Assembly (NCBI GenBank): GCA_002104985.1
Contig: MCGO01000049.1
Span: 124,001-188,000, forward strand
Reading direction: 5' to 3'
Origin: Rhizoclosmatium globosum
Lineage: Eukaryota > Chytridiomycota > Chytridiomycetes > Chytridiales > Chytriomycetaceae
Length of the DNA stretch: 64,000 nt
How positions within the stretch are numbered: position 1 is the stretch's first letter; each line of letters begins with the position of its first letter. A program made the position numbers and the translations under genes. Positions 54,789-64,000 of this stretch are shown here, piece by piece. The notes beneath the pieces are model-generated. The model had not been told where the DNA came from. It worked only from the letters and a program-made list of their open reading frames with translations, and ran no database searches.

Positions 54789-56584
54789 TCAATTCTCCTT
54801 TTCCTTCGCTGGAGATTCCAAAGTCCCGGCTTTCTTTGCGATACCTTCGATCATATTCCCCCACGCCTTTGCTACAGACGGCGTCGAAACAAAGTGACAT
54901 CCGCCCATATAACAGGCAGCACGGACCCAAATTGGTTGCCGTGCTACAAGTATTACCTTGTTAGCATCATCCAATTTAACGCCACTGTCTACACGACGCC
55001 TTTCAGCACCTGCATCAACCCCAATTTCATTTCCAGTTTCACCAGGTTTAGTTTCAAATGCGTAGAAGCGAACTGGTGCAGCTTGCTCGGCAGGACCCAA
55101 CACCATCTCTACGAAACACTCTGCCACGTATGCCAAAGCAAAGAAAAGAGCCGCCAATCCAGTAAAACCAAACAGATACACTTGTGAAGTCCACGATAGG
55201 TCGTTGAATGAGATAGTTTCCTGAAGAGTTTTGATGGCAGCACGAATACTCTTTGTGAATCCAACGTAGTCTGACTCCGGAATAACAGTGCCTCCAGGCT
55301 GAAGACGGTAAGGAACACCGCGCCAGTCAACACGACTACCGATGCACGCATAAATATGGAGAGGGAGTGCTGTGATTTCTCGTACAACCCATCCAGCCAA
55401 AAATGTGGAAAGTTCTCACAAAGCATTCTTTGTCCACAACGGAGGTCAGGACCATATCCAAACAGAACCAATAGAGCACATGGGCACAGTAAAACTGCAA
55501 CATTGGGGTTCCAAGAAAGTACTTGAATCCGTATGCCCCAAGCAACCCATTCACCAAGCATTCAATAAAAGGCTCAACAATAACGCCATCCAAGTCTGTA
55601 AATTTCTGATTCGAGTCCAACGCGCTTTCCGTAGAAAGAACTTTTTCACACCATCGCCTCCAAGACTTTGATACACCACATCTCCAGGGACAACGTGACG
55701 CCGCCCTTTATTCCAAATCGTACGTCCAATCAAATTGTCCTCGCTCATAAATTTGGCGAAATGGGCTAGACCACCCACAGCGTCTAATTCACTCTTTCGA
55801 AACATATTACTCTTTCCAATGACACACGAGATGAGCATCGATATGATTGTGTACATCTTGACGTGTGATGTGTTGAGGTAGACTTGTTCGACAGACGCGC
55901 CAAGGGATTCTGGTAGAACACCGATGGGTAAATGGTGGATGAGACCAACATTTGGTTGAAGAAGATGATAGATCGCTCGTGTAAGGGTGTGAGGAGTAAC
56001 AGTCACGTTGCTGTCAACGATCCATACGATTTCATACTTTGATGCGTCGTACGATTTGACCATGTTATTAACCTTAGGATTAACTCCAACGTGAATGTCA
56101 CCTACATCCAAGAGGAGAATGTCAGAATCCTTCGAGATCAATGTGATGCCAGGGTAGGGGAAAAGCACTCACCAACAATCAACTTGGCATCAACATTGGG
56201 ATACTGCTCCATGAGATCCTTCACAACCGCAATCGCGGGATCAGTTGCTTCAGCGACGGAGAACATGATCTCGTATTTGGGATACTCCAGGAGGAAGGTT
56301 GACTCTAAATTGTCCCGCAGATTCGAATCAGCTCCTTTGAGCGGCCTGAGGATAGAAACGCCTGGAGATTCTTGTGGCGACAAAGTACATTGCTCCAATG
56401 ATGGTTTCTGGTTGTATCGCAGATAACTGCGGAGGAATGATTAGACGGAAGAACACAAACCAATATCACAGTACTACCATATGGATGTACTGAGGAGCCC
56501 TAGTCCAAACATAAAGACCCATAGTCCAATTCCTGCCACAGCGATAAGCAGTGGTAATAGCTGGACCAGGGTTCCCAAAACCAT
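54789..56584 (-). CDS. Ceramide glucosyltransferase (GT21), tandem copy 2
   Basis: Exons 56584-56478, 56426-56173 and 56101-54789, with intron positions and phases shared with copy 1. Key motifs: VSILRPLKGAD, MFSVAEATDPA, WIVDSN, MSEDN, LRKARW, and VREITALPLHIYACIGSRVDWRG. Frame breaks near 55604 (an A run), 55417 and 55399 (a T run) each fit one missing base. The C-terminal tail has a membrane segment (VYLFGFTGLAALFFALAYVAE) and a further 120 residues rich in Lys and Ala. Orientation and the 72-bp gap to copy 1 show head-to-tail duplication. Confidence 0.85.
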
Positions 56585-56655
56585 TTTTCAGCGAAGAAGT
56601 CAAAGAAGAAGTTAATTGGAATGAGATATATATGTATTAAATAAATGAGAAATCG

Positions 56656-58078
56656 TTATTCCTCCTTGGTCTCAATGACGTTATGAATGGCACTGAATTC
56701 TGCCGTCTTTACAAAAGCATTGCTATCAACTGGAATAGCAGTTCCATCAGAACGTAGTCTGAAGGGTGCACCTCGCCACTCAACAGTGCTTCCAGCACAC
56801 GCATGCAAATGCAATGGCAGAGCAGTAACCTCCCGTAAAACCCAAGCTGCCAAAAAGCGCATCCAATATCCTTCACGCTCGTTGGCTCAAGTATTGATGA
56901 AAGCGTCACATCAATCATAAACCATGAGAAGACATGAGCGACAAAGTACCACCCCCTAGAAACCCCAAAAGCATAATTGAACGCGTAAGACGCCACAATT
57001 CCATTCACAATACAATCCGAAAACGGCTCAAGGATAACAGCCACAATATCCATATACTTTCTCATTCGAATCCATCTCGCGCGACGTTGGAAATAGTCCT
57101 TCAAACTCGCTTTCCCGCAAAGTGGCTGATACACAACATCCGCAGGAATCACATGGAGTCTTCCTTCATCCCAAATCGCACGTCCCATCATGTTATCTTC
57201 GCCCATGTATTTCCCGAAAAACGCGAGACCGCCGAGGTGTGCGATTTCAGACTTTCGAAACATGTTGCTTTTTCCAATTACGCAGGACCCGGCACGGACT
57301 TTGTTTATCATTGTGTACATTTTCGCGTGGCTTGTGTTTAGGTAGACTTGTTCGACGGTTGTTGCGAATGATTCGGGACGGATTCCGACGGGGATGTGGT
57401 GAACGAGGCCAACATTTGGAGCTAAGAGGCAGTCAACGGCGCGGCCGAGGGTTTGAGGACGGACAATGATGTTGGAGTCCAGGATCCATATGATTTCGTG
57501 TTTTGCAAGGGAGTACGAGGTTACGAGGTTATTGACTTTTGGGTTCACGCCGACGTTAGTTTCTCCTGTTTGATTTCAAATTTGTGAATATCAAAACACG
57601 TGTGGTGACTGTTGGATTATTAATACATACCAACAATCAGTTTCATGTCCACATCAGGGAATTCTTTCATGAGGTCATTGACGACTTGGATGGCTGGATC
57701 ATCCGCATCAGCGATAGAGAATATGATTTCAAAGTTTGGATATTCGAGTAGTATCGCTGACTTCAGGTTTTCAATGAGGTTCGTGTCCACACCCTTCAAA
57801 GGGCGAAGAATAGATACACCAGGAGCTTCTTCTTTCGGTAATTGGGCTGAGCTTGACGTAGGAGGAAGTAGTAGCGGAGAAAGCTGTTGAACAAGGGTGA
57901 ATGGAGGTATTCTGACTACCAACCAACAGTCATACCTCACTATGATGGCCCCGTTTCCTATAATCACCAAGAGACCCCAGAGTATGAATCCAGCGATTGC
58001 GTATAGCATTGGCAGATGCTCATACATTAGCATTTCAAATGATTTTTTGAATGTGTCAACACATGCACCCCTTGCCAT
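56656..58078 (-). CDS. Ceramide glucosyltransferase (GT21), tandem copy 3
   Basis: Starts at ATG 58078 with an anchor (MLYAIAGFILWGLLVIIGNGAII); a short intron lies near 57949-57900, then VSILRPLKGVD, IIFSIADADDPA, an intron 57630-57566, and the exon from 57565 with WILDSN, MGEDN, QRRARW and, after a break near 56883, the block VLREVTALPLHLHACAGSTVEWRG. This copy has the shortest C-terminus and lacks the extra tail of copies 1 and 2, so it resembles a standard GT21 enzyme most. A second possible one-base loss near 57837 would explain the weak joint just after the first intron. Confidence 0.83.
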
Positions 58079-58132
58079 CACTTATGTAATTTCGAGAAGT
58101 GTCAAAATTCGTTGAACCTTTATTCATTTATT

Positions 58133-60545
58133 TCAAACAAATCGTTTACCATTCCTAAACGCCTTGTTCAATCTCTCCTTCCTTAGACTTCCCAGATCCA
58201 ACCCCTCGTCCTCTCCTTCCACCTCCACAGACTTATCCAAACTCAAACCTTCATCAAAATCATTCCACCCTGCATCCATATCAACACCGACAAGGCCTCT
58301 GAATTGGTCTTTGGATGGTGTAGGGACATTGAGTAACCCAAACCAACACTTCCAGACCAAACAGTCTTCCGAATTCGAAGCGCTTCCAAAACGCGTCCGT
58401 TTTTACCAACAAACATTGATTGCTGTTTCGCATCGACTGCAGTGGGCTTTCCTGATGAATCGCTTTCTTGAAGTGGAGCTTGTGCATCCAGTTCAGCTTG
58501 AAGGGATTCAGCGAGTTCCCGAAGAGGCGGCTCAAGTTCAATTTCAGATGTGGTTTTCGGGACCGGCACTTTTGTTGGAGTTGAGTTGATTTCCCATTTG
58601 AACTCAGGCGCGTCTGTGGATGGATATAAGGCGGATGCTGGTGTTTTCTTTTCGGCAGATGCAGGGGATTTGGCTGGGTTGCGCCATTTTGAGGCAGGTG
58701 TGATTGGTGTTGGAGTGGTGGCTTTTTTAGCGGGTGAAAAGAGTTGTTTGTGGGGAGTATATGCTCTTGTAGGCGAGGAGTGCGGGATCGAGGTGAGAAA
58801 GGGTTTTGTCGAGTGGGGGTTGTTGCTGTATCGACTTGCTGATTTTGGCGCATTGGCGACGTACTTCGGCGGGGAGAGGAAGAGGGAGGAAGGGTGAGGG
58901 GTTGCAGTTGACTTTTATAAGTTCTGCAAAGATCAATAAGGGGCCTAAAATCGCGTCGAAGTTAGTTTTAGAAAGTAAGTAGAGGATACTCACATATCCC
59001 AACCCTCTTGCTTTAACTTGAATCCATGCGCAAGGTCTTGATAAAATTCTCCAGTGTTGCTCAACAAAGTTTGGGTATTTATCAGGACGGAATCCAAAAT
59101 GTTTGTCGCAACACTTCTGCAATCTTCAACACCAAGCAGAGCCAGTCTAGCATACATAGTTCCTACGTGCGCCACAAGACCCCGTACTTCCTTTGGTACA
59201 GGTTGTTCTTCGGTATTCAACCCACGAATGTCACGTAAGTAACGCGTCAACTCCACAGCATTCATTGGTACTACGTTGCCCGAGTCCTTAAGAGAAAGTC
59301 CATCAGTCAATATATATTCGCCTTCAATACAGGATTCCACAGAATTTATGTAGGCCTCCTCAATTATCACGAGAAGAAACTCACCACTGTCAAGTCTGAA
59401 TATCCAATAGCAGAGCTTGCCAAAAAGAGCATTTTTTCGCTTGGCTTCCACACTTTCCCAAGAACCGAGTGCCAAAGAACTTCTTGAATGTTTTTTGCGC
59501 CATGCAAGATGCAGTCTATGTAATTGCGGGCAATGAGAGCGAGGAGGAATGTTTCCATATCAATAATTGTTGGTGTAAGTCGACGGCTAGATGCTTCAAT
59601 GGTGTCGCTGTTTTGGATGGTGTTGACGTCAAGATGGATTCTTTTTAATTGGAGTAGACTAATCCGGATCGAATCGTTTAATGTCTATGTGATGAGGTTT
59701 GGTAACAACTTACAGTCTGAACTGCTCTGGTTGATCCTGCATTCTATTGAATATTTTACGAAGCCAGATACGAATTTGACCAGTATATAGATGCCAGGTA
59801 CCAAGAATCACCATCCTAGAGAGTAGGAGTTAGTTGAGGGTAACCAAGAGAGGCCTGAACAAACCAGTGCAGATCGAGGCCCTCTGACTGCACGGCAGAC
59901 TCAACATCAACAAGTCTCCAGATTTCGGAGTCCAGCAACACGGGCTCAACAACATCGTTTTCTGAAGGGGAAACACCGCACACTAAGCGCAGAACGCGGT
60001 TCAAGGCAGCCAATGGTTTCAGTCCTCAATTGGCGCGCGCACATTGTCTGTCAGATGAAGTGGGTGGAATGGCGGGACTGGGTCGGAGGGAGCAAGTGCA
60101 TCAGAGTTGGTGTTGGCGGTCAAGGCGGGTGTCAGACACGGCGAGTTGTCCTCGGCCGCAGCTGATTTCAACGGATGCGCAAAGGACAATTCGTGCGTTG
60201 CGAGAAGTGGAATGAGAATGTGGGTCGTTGTTGAAAGACGTGCGTTTCGCGGGTCGATTGAAAGGCGGGTGAGAAGCGACTCGGGCGTGTCTGAATTGGA
60301 TTGGATTCGATTAGATTTGGTTAAGTTTTAAAGCGAGTACAAAGTGCAAAGGACTCACAGGCCAGCGAGTGAAGCAGCGCCGACAGTCCACCAACAACAT
60401 CACCGCCCTCAAGAAGAAGCCGCCCTCTTTGAAGTCGAAGAGAAGCAACCTGTTCCTGGTGCACGCGTATCGTGTCTTTGCTCGCGGACGTGAGCAGCTT
60501 CGTCTCGAGTTGTTCGATGCGTGTGAGTTGGTCTTCAACTGCCAT
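58133..60545 (-). CDS. Unrecognised multi-exon protein, helical core and disordered C-terminus
   Basis: From ATG 60545 the protein begins MAVEDQLTRIEQLETKLL, a short coiled coil. Later conserved-looking blocks are LNRVLRLVCGVSPSENDVVEP, WRLVDVESAVQSEGLDLHW, MVILGTWHLYTGQIRIWLRK, METFLLALIARNYIDCILHGA, ALFGKLCYWIFRLDSGE and LVAHVGTMYARLALLGVEDC. The C-terminal third is Ser/Pro-rich (SRTPSPT, SPAKKATTPTPIT), then FGLLNVPTPSKDQF and an acidic end. At least six exons. Frame breaks near 60022, 59457, 58777 and 58350 each fit one missing base. I do not recognise the family; the helical core followed by a phospho-site-rich tail suggests a scaffold protein, but no function can be assigned. Confidence 0.65.
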
Positions 60546-60586
60546 TGGACTGACCGATTATCGCCAAAAAAAAGAATAGTAGAGAA

Positions 60587-60899
60587 ATGAGAAAGAAACT
60601 GAGAGACCATCGGCGACACAAAGACAATCCCTTTGCTACACTTACTGCCACTGTTCTACCCTCCTTTGTTGCGCGTCTCGACCTGATTTCCAAAGATCAG
60701 CATGTTCCAGATCCTCCTTCCCCAACACCGCAAGAGCCACAGTCTGAACTTCAGGTTGACAAGAACAGCAAAATGAAATTATGCAGCAGAAACTACAGCG
60801 AGCGACTCGCACTTATCACTTGTACGTGATTCTTTGTTATGATATCGAAGCTCATACAATTATCTAGCAACCATCCAAATTAGGAATCCAACAGAATAA
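60587..60899 (+). CDS. Small basic protein, unknown
   Basis: ATG 60587 opens exon 60587-60821, joined in phase by a 46-nt GTACGT-CTAG intron to 60868-60899, giving 88 aa: MRKKLRDHRRHKDNP, FVARLDLISK, a Pro-rich middle and SERLALIT. The in-frame splice is the main evidence. It is divergent from the previous gene with only 41 bp between the ATGs. No family recognised. Confidence 0.4.
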
Positions 60900-60908
60900 C
60901 ACAGTAAT

Positions 60909-61714
60909 AACGATATCTCTAGCTCGAAAGTTCCCCCTCTTCCTCAGGAGAACGTCATTTGGCGATTGGTCAGTTAGACCTATTATTTCCTTGACCATTA
61001 ACCATTGTCTCAAACATATGAACACTATATAGGCACCAAAAGAAACTTACACATTCAAGGAAAATATTCTCATGTCTGCTCAAAGCGGCATGACCGGAAG
61101 GGTTCTTTCTCATCCTTACGATGCGTGCTTGCAGAGTTACAAACATTAACAGTTGAGTAAGGTTTCCAAATACAAGATTTGTAATAAAGCATTAAGAATG
61201 TTCCAAGTCAATCCTCAAATAATCAATCAAATCCGTCGCTCCTGTTATAGTTAACCATGAAGGAACGTATATTCCTTACATTGCAATTCCTATACAAAGA
61301 ATTGCACCAAGGAGATCGACGCCGAGATTGCATGTTGAAATCAACCTCTGGCAACAGAGACATCTTGATGGAATACTTATTTATATGTATTTGAAAAGCT
61401 TCCACGTCGTTTGCTGAATGCGGCGAAGCCTTTCAATTGAACGCCTTAAAGCAGGAGTCGGATTCGCCATAATATAAGGTGACTGATATTCGTGTGCAAA
61501 GCTGATAAACCAGAAGCTGCTCTTGCGATTCTACATGACTTGGTTAGGTGACTTGGGTGGTTAACAAGTGTGCCACCAAGCCTGCAGGGTACACTATAGA
61601 GAGTGTTTCGATGGCAGTTATTTTTCGTTATTACCTTTTCTTTGTGTAGAACAATAAATTGTGTCGGCGGCGTTGTATTGCAAATTCGACCCAAAACCAG
61701 GCAGCAAAGCGGAG
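60909..61714. other. Intergenic upstream of USP7
   Basis: About 800 bp, AT-rich, without recognised genes or repeats. The USP7 promoter should lie in its last part. Confidence 0.45.
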
Positions 61715-64000
61715 ATGAACGGCCAACCGCAACAGCCCAACAGTGAGTGCCCGGAATAGACAGAGCAGCAATCAATGCAAGAGTGCTATAATAAGGGCGC
61801 TGGAGAAGAGGCAGAACGGATGCATTGGGCACTAATTGACCCAATCAAACCCTCAACCACATCCAACCAACCACCAACAACCCACCCACCAACACCATCT
61901 AACCTCACTACAACGACCAGCCGCCCGAGTCTCAGTGCTCAGCGAGATCCTGCCGGACATTGGCCTCGAAGTCGAAACTGAGTTCACGCACCGGTGGCTC
62001 GTCGACAAGTGGGCCGCAACATCGCGCCAACAAAAGAAGCTTTATTCGCCAGAGTTTGTCTGCAACGGTGCAAAGTGGTGCGTGTTTCCTCCCTGCCTCA
62101 GCCCCAAGCATTCGTGATCAGCAACACCCCCACCACCCCTTCCTGTACAAGCCTCACTCGCTAACTTCTACTTTGATCACATAGGCGTATTTTACTGTTC
62201 CCTACTGGTAACCAGCAGTCCGACACTCTTTCCATCTTCTTGGATTCTGTGGATGCCCCGACTATGCCAAAAGATGGTCAATGGCATATTTGTGTACAGT
62301 TCTCGTTAGCCATTGTGAACCACAAGAAGATCAGTTTATCGATCATCCAGTAAGCTGTACTTTGCACTTTGTCATCCACTTGCTGATTACAAAAACCAGC
62401 CGCTCAACATCGTTTTAACCCATACGAAGCTGACTGGGGTTTCAACCACTTGGTTAAATTGAATCATCTCACAGTTCCTCTTGACGGGTCTCAGCATGCA
62501 CTCATTGAAGACGACCAAGCTCTGTTCATTGTTCACATGCGTGTTATGAAGGACGTTACTGGATACCTCTGGCATAACTACATCAACTACGACTCAAAGA
62601 CTGCAACAGGTCTTGTGGGTCTCAAGAACCAAGGTGCTACATGCTATATGAATTCGATTCTCCAATCCCTTTACTTTATCCCATACTTCCGTAAAGCGAC
62701 GTATCACATCCCTACCGACGCCGATACACCTACAAAGAGTATTCCATTGGCTCTTCAACGTGTTTTCTACCATCTTCAATTGAGCGACTCTCCCGTTGGG
62801 ACATCTGAACTCACATCTTCGTTTGGTTGGACGTCGGCTGACTCTTTCATGCAGCATGACGTTCAAGAATTCAACCGTGTCCTTCAAGACACTCTTGAGA
62901 CGAAAATGGTGGGCACTAAAGCTGAAGGTGCCATCAGAAACCTGTTTTTGGGAGAGTATAAGAGTTACATCAAGTGTATGGACGTTGAATTCGAAAGCAG
63001 TCGTGGAGAAGTGTTTTACGACGTGCAGTTGAATGTAAAGGGTTGTAAAAACGTTTTGGAGAGTTTTAAAGAGTATGTGGATGTTGAAACTTTGGAGGGG
63101 GATAATAAGTATCAGGCAGAAGGGTTTGGACTTCAGAGAGCTAAGAAGGGTGTTGTGTTTACAAGTTTCCCGCCTGTGTTGTTCATGCAGCTGAAGCGCT
63201 TCGAGTATGATATGGAGAGGGATTCCATGGTCAAAGTGAGTCCCTTTTATCATTTTCATCACAGTGTTAAACAACTTTCCGCCAGATCAATGATCGATAT
63301 GAGTACCCAGACGAACTTAACCTCGACGCTTTCTTGGAAACTAAGCCTGCAGTTCCTCAAAACTATTGGCTTTACGGAGTCCTTGTCCACTCTGGTGATC
63401 TCTCAGGTGGTCACTACACTGCTTTCTTGCGCCCAAAGAAAGCGGGTGACAGATGGTTTAAATTCGACGATGATCGTGTCACCCCCTGCCTTCCAAAGGA
63501 GTCTTTGAAGACAACTTCGGTGGCGAATCTCTCGCCGCACTCAAACAGAGTCTTTGCTGCAGCAACAAAAACTTACAGTTCCAAAGCCAGCAAAGCGTTT
63601 CACTAATGCTTACATGTTGATTTATATCAGACAGCAGGACACTGAGAGCATTTTTGCGGAAGTTGGGGAAGAGGACATTCAAGGACACTTGAGTAAGTGT
63701 ATATAGTATTGTATCAAATTTCTTATGTGTGGAAACAGGAAGTCGCTTTGAAGCTGAAAGGTTGAAGCAGAACGACTCGCCAAGGAACGTGCCGAAGCCC
63801 ACTCTAGTCAACACAAAAATCCTCCTTGAAGAACATGTTATGAAGCATCGTGGATTTGACTTATGCAACTTTGATAACAAGGCATACCCTGTCACCCCAG
63901 TTCTTACAATCCGATTCAAACGCGAAGAGACTGTCTTTGGACTTAAGCAAGCCATTTTGAAAGAGATTGGAGGAGGTGTGACAGTGGACCGGTTGAGAGT
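61715..64000 (+). CDS. USP7: Ubiquitin-specific protease 7 / Ubp15 homologue (3' end outside window)
   Basis: Exons 61715-61742, 61921-62077, 62185-62349, 62400-63235, 63286 onward. An N-terminal MATH domain (FTHRWLVDKWAA, YSPEFVCNGAKWRILLFPTGN, DWGFNHLVKL) is followed by the catalytic core: Cys box GLKNQGATCYMNSILQSL, QHDVQEFNRVL and His box GDLSGGHYTAFL, all intact. The region after 63660 begins the ubiquitin-like HUBL part (LLEEHVMKHRGFDL). It removes ubiquitin from nuclear and endosomal substrates. Losses of single bases near 63499 (AAGGAGTC) and 63552 and one or more near 63750-63810 break the frame; the joint at 62349/62400 is also out of phase. These look like sequence errors in a conserved gene. 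Confidence 0.9.

Noticed and set aside
52948..58078. Chitin or cellulose synthase family for the three glycosyltransferases
   Set aside because: The LRPLKG start, the size, and the VREVTALPLH-like region fit GT21 ceramide glucosyltransferase; the QxxRW-like site is R/QRRARW and the extended GT2 synthase domains are missing.

Overview
The window looks like nuclear DNA of an early-diverging fungus, most probably a chytrid (Chytridiomycota); this placement is inference. The signs are dense genes on both strands with very short GT-AG introns (mostly 44-53 nt), fungal proteins (a Mub1/SamB-type MYND protein, the fungal complex I 21 kDa subunit, Gid4, a USP7/Ubp15 homologue), a cAMP-receptor-like GPCR, F-box/LRR proteins, two pol III tRNA genes without introns, and a rich set of DNA and LTR transposons.

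Layout. 0-9 kb is a gene block: the 5' end of a Gly/Ser-rich gene, a chitinase-like GH18 protein whose catalytic Glu is lost, a membrane-anchored METTL24-like methyltransferase, tRNA-Cys, Mub1/SamB, a universal-stress-like protein and an F-box/LRR gene. 9.2-28.5 kb is an accessory island of nested insertions: a Ty1/copia element with identical 540-bp LTRs and an RRM-bearing Gag, a TTAA-flanked element, a complete P-superfamily DNA transposon (29-bp TIRs, 8-bp target duplication, symmetric 11-bp subterminal inverted repeats) whose transposase ends in a PHD finger and which splits a host reading frame, and two related TA-flanked MITEs. 28.5-37.7 kb holds four genes in one direction: a fatty-acyl-AMP-ligase/ACP/condensation synthetase cut by a 922-bp transposon with a 9-bp duplication, a GlpA-like FAD oxidoreductase with a [2Fe-2S] domain, an HSDL2-like dehydrogenase and a GPCR. 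37.8-47 kb carries tRNA-Val, mitochondrial enoyl-CoA hydratase, a 978-aa acidic protein, a complex I subunit and a tandem pair of Eis-like acetyltransferases. 47-64 kb carries a lectin-tyrosinase, Gid4, a degenerate acyl-CoA-synthetase-like gene, three tandem ceramide glucosyltransferases (GT21), an unrecognised multi-exon gene, a small gene and the 5' part of USP7, which runs off the end.

A cross-cutting point matters for any reader: many conserved genes, above all from 49 to 64 kb, are broken by single missing bases in short homopolymer runs. I saw about two dozen, and nearly all reading-frame breaks fit a lost base rather than an added one. This suggests uncorrected long-read errors rather than true pseudogenes, so those genes are annotated here as CDS with the break noted.
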